From the NCBI GenBank assembly GCA_030549775.1, contig CM060171.1:59206360-59270359 (forward strand): a stretch of DNA of 64,000 nucleotides, read 5' to 3'. The notes under the pieces were generated by a model. The model was not told the origin of the DNA and made no database searches. It saw only the letters and a list, made by a program, of their open reading frames with translations. This document shows, in pieces, positions 34,466 to 45,775 of the stretch. The DNA is from Tamarix chinensis. Lineage: Eukaryota > Streptophyta > Magnoliopsida > Caryophyllales > Tamaricaceae. The translations under genes and the position numbers were made by a program. Within the stretch, counting starts at the first letter, position 1. Every line of letters begins with the position of its first letter.

Positions 34466-36694
34466 TTATAATCCCCAAATAAACCCATTATCCTTCTTTG
34501 TTATGGCAGTCAAAGGAGCAGCTATAGTACTAAAGTTTCTCACAAATCTTTTGTAAAAAGAACACAGTCCATGAAAACTTCTTACTTTAGTTACACTCTT
34601 TGGCACAAGCCACTCTTGAATAGCCTTAACCTTTTCTTCATCTACAGACACACCTTCTTTTCCTACCACAAACCCTAAGAAAACCACGCTTTTCAAACAA
34701 AATCTAGACTTAGCTAAATTAGCATCAAGTTGTTCTGTTTTAAACACATTCAAAATAATCCTTAAGTGTCTTAAGTGTTCATCTAAGGATTTACTATATA
34801 TAAGTATATCATCAAAGTAAACAACCACAAATTTTCCAATAAATTCCCTTAATACATGGTTCATAAGTCTCATAAAAGTACTAGGAGCATTTAACAACCC
34901 AAAAGGAATCACTAACCATTCATAGAATCCAAAATTTGTCTTAAAAGCTGTCTTCCACTCATCTCCTGGTTTCATCCTAATTTGATGATACCCACTCTTT
35001 AAATCTATTTTAGAAAATATAACAGCACCATGCAATTGATCCAACATTTCATCCAGCCTAGGAATTGGATATCTATACTTAATAGTTATCTTATTTACTG
35101 CCCTTCTATCCACACACATTCTCCAACTACCATCCTTTTTAGGCACTAGTAATACAGGTACTGCACAAGGACTCATAAACTCCTTAATATATCCTCTACT
35201 TAACAACTCTGAAACTTGTCTTTTTAATTCCTTAACCTCTTCAGGATTGGCCCTATAAGCAGGTCTGTTTGGTATAACAGCTTCTGGAATAAAATCTATT
35301 TGATGTTCTATTCCCCTTAATGGAGGTAATCCACTAGGTATATCCTCAGGAAACAATTCACTATATTCTTCCAATAACAGTTTCACTGTCTTAGGTACTT
35401 CTTCAATTGTTCCTTTCTGACACTCATAGCAGTCCTTAAAAACCATCAAGTATACATTGGTATTTCTTTTTATTGCCTTTCCTACATCCTTACCTTTAGC
35501 ATAAAATCCAAAAGTTCCTTTCATGTCCTTTGTACTAAGATCATTTCCCAAAGTAGACTTAGATAACTCTTTATAATCAGATTTAATTTTGGTTTGATCC
35601 TCAAATATTTCCTTTGGAGTCATAGGTGCTAAAACAATCTTCTTATCATCCTTCTGTACTGTATACCTATTATTATAACCATCATGTACTACCCTCCTAT
35701 CATATTGCCAAGGCCTACCCAACAACAAGTGAGCAGCATGCATAGGAACTATATCACATAAAACAGAATCCTCATATTTTCCTAACTTTAAATTCACTAA
35801 AACCTGTTGACTAACCTTAACATCTCCCAACTCATTAAGCCATTGCAATCTATATGGTTTTGGATGTTTAGTAGTGGTTAATCCTAATTTAGATACCAAT
35901 AGGGTATTAGCATCATGAATACAACTACCACTATCTATGGCCATGTTAAAACACTTATCATCAATTAAACATCGAGTGTGGAATATATTTTCTCTTTGTA
36001 TAGCATTGGAATCAGGTAATTTATTACTATTTAAATCTCTTCGAACCACAAAAAGATCCCTACTCACTGGTAATTCTATTTCATCTTCTAGGTCACTATC
36101 ATCCTTTCCAACTATATTAACCCCTTCTTCTTCTTCTTCAAATTTAGATTCAGATTCTACTTCCCCAGATTCTCTAATCAAAATATTTCTCTTGTTAGGG
36201 CATTCAGAAGCTATATGTCCTAAGCCTCCACACCTAAAGCATTTAATATCCCTAGTCCTGTTTGACCTATTTACAGGATTTGTCATTACATTCTTGCCCC
36301 TTTCAGACTTCTGTCCTGTCTTAACTTCATTGTTTTTTCCCTTAAATTCTACCTTACTATTATTCTTCCAGTTTCCAGAAGTATTTCCCCCAAAATTTCT
36401 CCTCATAGTAGTCTTAAACCCAATCCCAGGGGGTTTATATTGCCTAGATTTCCTTAATTGAATCTCTATCTTAGTAGCTATATTCACCATTTCAGTTAAT
36501 GTCCCACAAGGATACAGTTCTACCTTATCAGCTATCTCTGAATTTAACCCACTCAGAAACCTAGCCATAGTAGCATCATCATCCTCAATAACTCTTGTCT
36601 TAATAATTAAAACTTCTAACTCTTTATAATAGTCATCTACTGATCTCACTCCTTGACTAATAGTTTGCAACCTCTTATGCAACTCTCTATAATA
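34466..36694 (-). pseudogene. Element Y gag C-half, protease and reverse transcriptase
   Basis: This frame lies between the TAG at 36695 and the TAA at 34466. Counting from codon 36682: zinc knuckle 'CFRCGGLGHIASEC' (C148, C151, H156, C161), an acidic linker, protease active site 'AIDSGS' at 249-254 and the 'LLLGRPW' block at 319-325. RT follows with D560 in 'FSKIDLKSGYHQ' and the catalytic 'YFDDIL' (D624, D625). RT would make cDNA from the element RNA in cytoplasmic particles. The frame ends at 'FIWGL' where relatives read on into RNase H. Confidence 0.9.
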
Positions 36695-37285
36695 CTAACT
36701 TGGCACAAATCTCTTTCTCATTAAAGTTTTAAACTCTGCCCAAGTCTGTATAGCTGGTTCCCCACACCTACGTCTAGTTAACACCAAATTATGATACCAA
36801 TAAGACGCATACTCAGTAAATTCTACTACAACCACCTTAATTTTCTTTTCCTCAGAGTAATTATGACATTCAAATACCAATTCTATTTTCCTTTCCCATT
36901 CAAAATAATAATCAGGGTCATTCCTTCCATTGAACCCTGGTATACTAAGCTTAAGATTATTCAAATTCCTATCAATGAATTCTAATTCCCTATCCTGCCT
37001 ATTGTTCTGTCTAGGCATCCTATCACTATTGTGGGATATTTGATCTTCTAACTCCTCTAGATTAGCTATGGGTGGAACTCTAGTCCTAGGATCCATTGGA
37101 GCCCTTCCTAAAACTCCTGCTTGATTAGTTTCAACTATGTTATGTTGCAATTCATTAAGTCTTACTTCCTGTTCCCCTAATCTTTGTTCTAGGTTAGCAG
37201 ATAAAACAGCAAATTGTGCGGTCATTTGTTCTTGAAAAGTCCTAAGGGTTTCTAAAAGGTCATTACTAGACATAGATTGATTCAC
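36695..37285 (-). pseudogene. Element Y gag N-terminal part
   Basis: 196 residues from ATG 37285 to a TAG after 'KRFVPS'. The next codons 'YYRELHKRL' continue the normal retrotransposon gag domain, so the TAG is a single nonsense change. It contains a coiled-coil-like N-terminus (about 9-50, 'FQEQMTAQFAVLSANLEQRL') and the gag core 'FNGRNDPDYYFEWERKIELV' at about 119-138. Gag forms the particle. The start was chosen as the only ATG with full upstream alignment to the leader. Confidence 0.88.
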
Positions 37286-38005
37286 TGACTAGCCATTATT
37301 AGACATGATGAAATTTAATAGCAATTAAACAACCAACACAGTAGTAATTTAATCAACAGAAGCAACTTATTCAAGAATTTCAGATAACAGACACACAGTA
37401 TAGCCACAAGAAATATGGTCGCATTAATATTAACAGTAATAGCAACAGTAAAATTTAACTAGAATGACTCAATGTCTATGATAATTTGACAAGACTAATT
37501 TGACAATACTAAATAAGTAAGAGTGAACGATATTACCGCGTCTGCTTAAGCAATTAGTTCAATTATTTAGGGTGCCCCCTTCTTGGAGGTCTATCCCTTT
37601 TCTTGAAACCAAGATAGTTCGTCGGTTGTGATATCAACCTATATACTTATCAACAAACAGATAATTTGTCGAAAATTGGAAATTAAGTATAGCAGATAGT
37701 AGTATTAACAAAGGAATTTACAAATCGAGGTTACCAACACAGTCTGTCGCACTGTCAGTCAAGATTCAAGTTCTTGACCAAACCCTAGGTCGATTAGGGT
37801 TTTTCTTCAGACTTTCAAAATAGTGGACCAAAAATGCTTTAATCGCCGGTTTGAAAGCGACAAGAATCGATACTGAGTTCGTCGCTGCAAAACCCTAAAA
37901 TTTCACACCTCAAGCTAGGGTTAGCGAAATACAGAAATCGAATCAACAAAAATGAAGAAAACTTAATCAGTAATACAGAAACTACGAGCACTCTAGAAAA
38001 TCGAG
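37286..38005 (-). other. Element Y leader
   Basis: 720-bp untranslated leader between PBS and gag; no gene. Confidence 0.8.
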
Positions 38006-38017
38006 GCTCTGATACCA
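38006..38017 (-). other. Primer-binding site of element Y
   Basis: The minus strand reads TGGTATCAGAGC, complementary to the 3' end of initiator tRNA-Met and two bases from the LTR end (CATCA). Confidence 0.92.
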
Positions 38018-38019
38018 AA

Positions 38020-38898
38020 TGATGGAAACCGGTTAGGGTATCGCAAAGGATCGAGAGATTTAATCGAGCGCAACGTTTGATTTTCGCCGGTACAGCCTAA
38101 GGAAAACTTTCCAAAGGAAGAACCAAAGTTTCAGAAGCACAATTGATTCAATGGCAACTAAAATTAGAAGGTGAATGATCAAGATCGATCAAGGTGAGAA
38201 CGAGACAGAATCAGAGAAGAGAAGCGAATGAGAGAATCGCCAAGAGAGAGAAGAAGTCGCGAGAGAGATCGAGAGAAAAATATCAACTGATGTTATTTCT
38301 GTCAAAGTTGTGTGTATTATAATGTATTTGGCCTATATATATGTACACAGAAGGCCGTATACTCGAAAAATACATACGGACGATACAGGCCTGCATGGAC
38401 GGCGATACAAAATTTGGGGCCAAAAGAATGAAGTGTCGACCAGCCCACATTCGACCAAGCATCAAAAGATTGAAGTGTCGACCGCCCCAATTACAACCAA
38501 CATCAAAAATGTCCCAAATACAATTAAGCTTAAGGCTTAATTTCCCATCAGCTAAAACAACTTTAGCTAATCATGGTCATTAAGGATTGATTAATCCACA
38601 ATCCATCTAGTCCAAATTAAGGACCGGGTGGCGGATTATACAACCGTCCTAATTTCCATTATCCCATTCCGACCGACGAATGCATCATATGGGATTACAA
38701 AAATATTTAACAAAATTTTACATAATCTGTACACTCCAAAACATATTATGCACTTCTCAGCAACTATGTCCAAGTCCACAGAAAACATATGCTGCATTAT
38801 TCTCCTATTAATTCAACAAATAAGACAAACAATTATAAGTAATTAATTCATAGCAATTTTCAAAATTACTTAAATATAAATTCATAAAATTCACATCA
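38020..38898 (-). repeat. 5' LTR of element Y (879 bp, complete)
   Basis: TG...CA ends (plus strand starts TGATGGAAAC and ends CACATCA). It drives transcription toward lower coordinates. TATATATA near 38334 on either strand is a candidate TATA. Confidence 0.9.
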
Positions 38899-40311
38899 AC
38901 AGGTATATGAAAATGATTGACTAGTTTCCTAGAAACAATTGACTGGTTTGGAAATCAATAAACTGGTTGGACCAACCAGTCCATGGGTTTCAATCATGTA
39001 GAAACCCATTTCCTCTCTATTTAAACACATTGACTAGTTTACACAAATCAATCGGCTAGCTAAAAAATTGATCGACGGGTTTGACCAACTAGTCCATGGA
39101 TTTTAGCTTTACAAAAACCTATTTTATCTCTATTTAAACATATTGACTAGTTAAGGTAAACCAATTGATTGGTTAAGAAACCAATTGACTGGTTTGAATA
39201 ACCATTCCATGGGTTTAATCTTGTAGAAACCCAGTTCATCTATTTTTAAACACATCAATTGGTTCAGAAAAACCGATCGATTAGTTGACAAATTGATTAA
39301 CTAGTTTGGCCAACTGAACCATGGGTTTCATTTTTATAGAAACCTAGGCCCTTTTTATTTAAACATATTGATTGGTTTTTGCTGAATAGATAGATAGGCT
39401 TAAAAACTAATCGACTAGTTTACCAAACCAATCGACTAGTATATAGAACACACCGACTAGTCTCACCATACCAGGATAGCATTTATATGTGTTTTAGGAT
39501 CAGCCGTATACATTGCCAAATCGATCGACTATTTCACACAATGATAAATTTCTATTTTGGTCAAAACATGAATAATTGTTTGGTTGAAATAAACCAATTG
39601 AGAGGTCATATAACTGATCAATTGATTAGCATTAAATGCTTATTTTCTACCAATTGGGTGCAATAATGTTTTGAAACTTTGTATCTAATGACTACGCACA
39701 AGGGTAACCCTTATAAATAAGGTCCGTCTACATTTATTAAAACTAAATATTTATATCACTGACTATGCAATTAATCTCTTACACTAAAATCATTCAATTA
39801 CTCATTTAAAAATTTAAAACTTTCATATTTATGAGTTTTTTTGTGAAAAGTGTTCTTTTCTCACTTCTCTTAGCTAGAACTATTCTCAAATTGTAATGTT
39901 GTATATTACATATAGCTAGATTAAATCCTATTGCAAGATCAACACTTTCATATCTTATATTTGGTGAGAATTACTTATAATCACAACCTCCTCTCAAAAT
40001 TCACTTAAAGGGGTTAGTGAATGTTTACCTATCATTCTTGAGAGATTCAGTTGGTGGGTCTAGAGAAGATAAATAGGTGAAGTAGTAAATCATCTCTTGG
40101 GAGGGTCATTGAGAATGAAAGGCCTATAAATCAAGAAAAGAGTGATCATTAATAAAACATATTACTATTTTAAAAATCCAAAAGGGCAAACCTTTTGGTA
40201 GTTAATTTAAAGAGTAATTTACTCTTGAACCACTCTACATCACGTGTTAAATTTTTATTTAGTCATATCCATTCCACAAAAATATATTCACCACTCTCTA
40301 GGGTGTTTTCA
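38899..40311 (+). repeat. 5' LTR of element Z (first ~390 bp missing)
   Basis: It aligns with about 48683-50026 of the 3' LTR ('ttgactagtttcctag', 'tggtagttaattta', 'tctagggtgttttca'). It is packed with ATTGACTGGTT-type motifs about 20-22 bp apart (for example centres near 39144, 39166 and 39186). It ends CA at 40311, two bases before the PBS. Confidence 0.85.
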
Positions 40312-40313
40312 AT

Positions 40314-40325
40314 TGGTATCATAGT
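40314..40325 (+). other. Primer-binding site of element Z
   Basis: TGGTATCATAGT, near-match to the tRNA-Met-complementary TGGTATCAGAGC. Confidence 0.8.
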
Positions 40326-40380
40326 AAGGTAATCACTCAAAAAATTCAACAATCTGAAGTGAAAAAGATCCACAAGTGGA

Positions 40381-41480
40381 ATGGATTTCATTGGTCAAAT
40401 GAAGGTAGCTCTACCACTAAACCATTATTGTTTAATGGTGAAAATTTTTTCAACTAGAAGGGCCGAACAATGTTCTTCATCAAATCATAAGACTACAATA
40501 TGTAGTAAATAGTCACTGAAAGTACAATCAAGATCAAAAAGGAGGTTAACAATGAAACTATAGAAAAGACAAGGGATGAGCTTACTGATGTAGAAAAGAG
40601 AATGTTAACTCTTAATGATAAAGCCATCATAATTCTACAATGCAGACTTAGTGAAAGAGAGTACTGTCAAATTAAATCATGCACAACTACTAAAGGCATG
40701 TAGGAAACGCTCATCCTCACCCATTAAGGGACAAAGTAGGTAATGATCAAAGAATCACCCTCCACACTAAAGAGTATAATATGAAATCTTTTGCATGATG
40801 TAGGGTGAAAGTATCAATGATCTGAGTAACTACATCACCTCAATTGTCAATAATCTCAAAGCCTTAGGAAAATAAATCAACTAGGAAGATCAAGTAAGAA
40901 AAATCCTACAAGGTCTTATAAAAGATTGGAGCCTTATGTTAACTTTAATTGAAGAGGCCAAAGATTTGGGCAAGGTGATGATTAAGGAGTTTTTTCAGTA
41001 ACATTATGGTTCATCAATCAAAATTAGAGGATTAACTAGAAGAAAGGAGGAAGAATCCTCTAGCAGTAAAAGCCTCAACATCTTCTAGGCAACCAGATGC
41101 AATTAACAACTTGGGTCAAAAAGAAGGCGATGGAGGAGAAGAAGAACCTATGAATGATGAAGAACTGACACTCATAACCACTCAATTAAAGAAGTTCCTC
41201 TAATCAAGAGGAAAAATAAATCACAGATCTTCCTCAAGCAACCAAAGGAAGCTCAGAGAAGACAAAATGGATGAAAAAATCAACTGCCATAACTGTGGAA
41301 AAGCTGGGCATTTCATTTGTGATTGCTATGAGTTTAGAAAAAAAATTGTTGAATGAATGGCAAGGATTAAAGGGAACTCGATCAACAACAAAGGAAGACA
41401 AGGGTGCAAAAAAGTTATGGTTACCTTCGTTGAACTTGAAGGTGAAACCCCTATAAGAGAGGAAGAATTTACCAACCTTT
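40381..41480 (+). pseudogene. Element Z gag
   Basis: The ATG at 40381 opens 'MDFIGQMK', then frameshifted copia gag (UBN2-type): 'LNDKAIIILQCRLSEREY', 'ESINDLSNYITSIVNNLKAL' and 'ILQGLIKDWSLMLTLIEEA'. A zinc knuckle 'CHNCGKAGHFICDC' lies at about 41282-41323 with all CCHC ligands. Several frameshifts interrupt it. Gag would form the particle. Confidence 0.75.
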
Positions 41481-42329
41481 GCTTCATTGCACTAGGAGGA
41501 GAATCATCAACCTCTACCTCACCTCATCCACAATCTTTGATAATGAAGATGACATTGATGAGGTAAAATTTGATTTGCTATACTACTATGATGACCTAGT
41601 GTGTATTTTACATGATTCAATATGTGACAATGCTAAACTAATTGAAGAGAAGAAAAATATGAAGAAATTTCTTGATCACTTAAATGACAAACACACTCTT
41701 ACATTAAACAAAAATGTCCTTCTTGAATCACACATGCTTCTTGTTAAAACTGAGTTATCAAATAAAATGGTAGAATTTAATGAATATAAGAAATACACTT
41801 ACTATAATCACTAGATTAAGATAGATCAATTCCAAGCCAAAATAATGGAATTACAAGCTAAATGTGATAAATTTATGAAAACTACATACACATTCATAAA
41901 AAGGTGAAAAGGGCTTAAACATACTATTAGGTACTCAATAGTACTGTAAGTATTGTGAAGGCTTAGGCTATGGGAATAAGAAAGTGATTAAATGTCAAAC
42001 ACTTAAAAATTTCTTTGCAAGAGCTTGAAAAGCTCATCAAGTTAACGCTTCCCCTACATCAACTGACTATACTATATGTGGGAAAGATGGGAATTCATCG
42101 ACTGCATGTAGGAATGCACAAAGTTCAAAATTCACTTCCATTTATAAGAAGAAAACCTTGTGTAATATGTGTGGTAAACCTTACCATGTTGTTTCATCAT
42201 GCAAGTTCTCAAAGTATACCAAAGTGAATTCAAAATTCAAGAAGTTGTGAGTACTTAAGGGAACCATCTTGCATGAGTCAAACACTAATCCAGCAAGGAC
42301 CCATTGAAAGGGTACCTAAATTAAGACAT
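41481..42329 (+). pseudogene. Element Z gag-protease linker region
   Basis: A Lys/Asp/Glu-rich, coiled-coil-like stretch (41560-41810, 'DNAKLIEEKKNMKKFLDHLN'). A second Cys-containing stretch lies near 42150-42210 ('CNMCGKPYHVVSSCKF' across a shift), which resembles the repeat zinc knuckle of SIRE gag. Degenerate. Confidence 0.5.
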
Positions 42330-43400
42330 TTGTGCCTGCAGGTATGCTTCAAGGTCAATATAAAAAGCCACAAATGATTCCTATATAGTGGATACTTGAG
42401 ACATATAACCGGTGATCAAACCATATTCTCCGTGCTTAATCCATATGATGGTAGAGCGTAACCATTGGAGATAACTCAAAAGGAATGATCATTAGTGTTG
42501 GCAACATCATTATTAGTAACTCTAAATCCTTTATAAATGATGAATATCTAGTTGATGGCCTCAAACATAACTTGACAAGCATTAGCCAAATCTTTGATAA
42601 AGGATTTATAGTTAAATTTTCCAATGCACATTGCATGATTTCAAATTAGGTAGATAAATATGTACTTTTTGTATGCCCACACTTCAATAATGTGTACATG
42701 CTTGATGCTAAATCAATAAAATTGCACAATACATGTTTTAGTACAATTGATAACAATGCATGGTTATAGCATAAACGAATTGCACATGGTAGTATGGATT
42801 TATTAAACAAATTAGCTTGAAAAGAACTAGTGTGTGGTCTCCCAAAATAAAACTTTGTAAAAGACAGATTATGTGATGTATTTCAATAAGGGAAACAATA
42901 TAGGGTTACCTTCAAACCTAAAAATGTTGTGACTACCACTCAGTAGCTTGAACTACTGCATATGGACTTCTTCGCGCCTACTAGGATCCTTAGCATGAGT
43001 AGATGCATATATAAATATGCATTAGTCATTGTAGATGATTAGTCACAGTAAGCATGGACATTATTCCTTTCTACTAAAGATGATGCTTTCAACACTTTTC
43101 TTATTCTTACTAAGAGAATTCAATTAGAGAAAGGAACAATGATTCAAGCTATAAGAAGTGATTATTGTAAGGAGTTTGAGAATGCCACATTTATGGTGTT
43201 TTGTGATCAAAATGGCATCACTCATAACTTCTTGGCACTAAGAACACCTCAACAAAATAGAGTGGTGGAAAGGAAGAATAGAACCTTGGAGGAAGTTATA
43301 CGAACTATGCTTTGTGACTCCAAGCTTCCAAAATATTTTTGGGCCAAGTCATTGCCACTACAAACTGTGTAATAAATAGAGTGCTCATATGGATCATTTT
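42330..43400 (+). pseudogene. Element Z protease and integrase
   Basis: Protease: 'LYSGYLRHITGD' near 42378, a decayed form of the copia 'WYLDSGCSRHMTGD', with the active-site Asp lost. GAG-pre-integrase: 'LLNKLA' and 'LVCGLPK' near 42800. Integrase core: 'LLHMDFFAPT' (first D, 42955), 'IRSDYCKEFEN' (second D, 43155) and 'TPQQNRVVERKNRTL' (Glu, 43250). 43139-43372 is a continuous stretch. The zinc finger is poorly kept. Confidence 0.8.
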
Positions 43401-43979
43401 GAAAAAGACACCCTATGAGCTTAACAAAAGTAAGAAAACAAATGTGAGTTATCTATGTATATTTGGTTGCAAGTGATTTATCCTCAATAATGGAAAAAAT
43501 AATCTTCTTAAGTTTGATTCCAAAGTTGATGAAGTTATCTTCATTAGGTACTCTTTACATAATAAATTTTACTAGATCTTCAACAAATAAACAATGTTAG
43601 TTGAAGAATCTGTACATGTTTTTTTTGACGAATCTTTCTCTAGTGTGCAGAAAACTTAAGAGGAAGAAATAGGTCCTTCCATTCAAGTTGAAAGCTTGTT
43701 GAAAAATGATGAAAAAGAAGAAGAGAAAGAAATATAAGAACTTCTAATCACCTAAAAAGAATATAATGTGAGAGAGGATCTCCCTAGAATATAAAAAAAT
43801 GCTTATGGGTACCCTCAAGAACTCATCATTGGGGATCCAGCAAGAGGTGTTGCAACAAGGTCATCACTAGGTAACCTTTTCAATCATTTATCTTTTCTAT
43901 CTCATATAGAATCTAAGTCTCACTTGGAAGCCATGAATGATAAAAATTAAATTATGGCAATGTAAGATGAGCTTAAGTA
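43401..43979 (+). other. Element Z integrase C-terminus/linker
   Basis: Frameshifted sequence with 'TPYELNKSKKTNVSYLCIF' and an acidic Glu-rich linker ('EEEEKEI' type). It matches the position of the copia integrase C-terminal linker. Confidence 0.5.
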
Positions 43980-45410
43980 ATTTGAGAGAAATCAAGTTTA
44001 AGAATTATTCCCTTTACCTCCAAATAAACCCATCATTGGGACTAAATGGATCTTTAGAAATAAGTTAGATGAAGGGGGAGCTATGGTTAGAAACAAGCCC
44101 AATTGGTTACAAATGATGCAACCAACAAGAAGGCATTGCTTTCGAGGAAGCTTTTTCCCCTGTAGCTAGACTCAATGCTATATGTATGCTTTTCGCATTT
44201 GCGTCATTCATGTGCTTTAAATTGTATCAAATGGATGTCAAAAGTTATTTGCTTAATTTTTTTATAAAAGAAGAAGTATATTTTAAGCAACCACCTTTTT
44301 TTGAAGATAATTTAAAACCTAATTATGTTTACAAACTCAATAAGGCACTTTATGATCTAAAACAAGCTCCTAGAGCTTGGAATGAAAGGTTGAGTAAATT
44401 TATAATGGATAAAGGTTTTGAAAGAGGAAAAATTGATATAACTCTTTTTTCTAGAAAAAAAAACAAAAAGGACTAGTTGCTTGCGCAAATATATGTTGAT
44501 GACATAATTTTTTATGCTACTAATGAATCCATGTGCAATGACTTCTCTACTCTAACGTACAGTGAGTTTGAAATGAGCATGATGGGGGTGCTAAATTATT
44601 TTCTTAGACTCCAATCAAGTAATAAAAAGATAAATTCTTTCTTAATCAAGAAAAATACATAAAATTACTACTCAAGAAGTTCAGGATGAATGAAAGCAAA
44701 TCATAAAATACTCCTATGGTTGCTGCCACAAAGATCGACATGGATAAAAAAGGTAATATTTTTTTATCAAAAGCAATATCAAGGTATGATCATCTCACTT
44801 CTCTATCTAATAGCTTCTAGACTTGATATCATGTTTAGTGTATGCCTTTGTGCCAGATTTCTGTGTACTCTTAAAGAATCTCACATGACTGTTGTTGAAA
44901 TAATCCTTCAATATCTAATTAGCACTCATAATCTAGGCTTGTTTTATCCTCGTGGTACCATCCTAGATTTAATAGGGTATTTTGATGTTGATTTTGTGGG
45001 CTATAAAGTCAATAGAAAATGCACTTTAGGTACTTACCAATTTTTAGGAGAATCCGTAGTTAGTTAGCAAAGAAAGAAACAATCTAATGTTGCACTTTTT
45101 GCGGGTGCTTGTTGTGCCCAATTAATTTGGATAAAACATCAATTAATTTACTATGGATTTAAACTTGAAAGAATTCTAATTAAATATGATAAAAACCAGT
45201 GTTATATTCTCACAAAAAAATCTTGTTCAACACTCAAAATCTAAGCACAAAGAAATAAGATATCACTTCATAAGAGACCATGTTGAAAAGATAATGTATG
45301 TGTAGAATTTATGGATACTTTACATTAGTGGGGAGACATATTCACTAAACCCTTAAATGAAGAATGATTCACAACAACTAGGAGAGAGCTAGGGGTGATT
45401 GTTCTAAGAT
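43980..45410 (+). pseudogene. Element Z reverse transcriptase and RNase H
   Basis: RT blocks: 'KPIIGTKWIFRNKLDEGG' (44030), 'MDVKSYLLNFFIKEEVYFKQ' (44230), 'LYDLKQAPRAWNERLSKF' (44350) and catalytic 'QIYVDDIIF' (44485). The usual Ala-Phe after 'VK' is changed to Ser-Tyr. RNase H: 'DVDFVGYKVNRKCTLGTYQF' (45000). 'VALFAGACCAQLIWIKHQL' follows, missing about eight codons (the 'STAEAEY' part with a catalytic Glu). 'GDIFTKPLNEE' and 'RRELGV' mark the end of pol. Broken by stops at several places. Confidence 0.85.
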
Positions 45411-45579
45411 AAAATTACAACTCTCACAAAATTGTGAAAATTTTAAGTTAAGCTAAGGGGTAAATCATGGCCTTAAGTCCACAAAATTAGATTCAAATCC
45501 AAGAATGGCCCTTTTACTATTGGTTTATGGAATAAAATCAAAATAATTGTTAAAAAAAATATAACTAAAACAACACTTG

Positions 45580-45772
45580 ACTATGTGACCAGTCGACTGG
45601 TCGACAAAACCAATCGATTGGTTGATATACCAGTCGACTGGTGGGTCAAAACCAGGGTAGTCGTGCTCTTACTAATTTATGTGAACATGTATAACCAATT
45701 GTCTATTTTCTTTGTACCAGTCAACTGGTTACACCATATTAATCAATAGGTGTAAGAACAATTGACCGGTTC
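45580..45772. repeat. Phased palindrome array in element Z
   Basis: Three perfect palindromes: GACCAGTCGACTGGTC (45587-45602), AACCAATCGATTGGTT (45608-45623) and ACCAGTCGACTGGT (45629-45642), with centres 21 and 20 bp apart. A second set of imperfect units ends near 45729, 45751 and 45770. The array lies between pol and the extra 3' region. Confidence 0.9.
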
Positions 45773-45775
45773 ATC

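Larger units (their letters stand above)
32040..38898 (-). mobile_element. Ty3/gypsy element Y, nearly complete
   Basis: LTRs are at 38020-38898 (5') and 32040-32753 (3', missing 165 bp at its far end). PBS 38006-38017, gag-pol 37285-32789 and PPT 32754-32768 are in proper order on the minus strand. I counted about 16 differences over the shared 714 bp of LTR (about 2.2%), so insertion is recent compared with X and W. The C-terminus of pol resembles CRM/Reina-type chromoviruses ([20 protein letters not shown]), but no chromodomain was identified; lineage is open. Y's right flank lies within the LTR of copia element Z. Confidence 0.9.

Noticed and set aside
35937..36461. 174-codon plus-strand frame
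   Set aside because: Antisense to gag/zinc-knuckle/protease of element Y; Ser/Leu/Phe-rich shadow.
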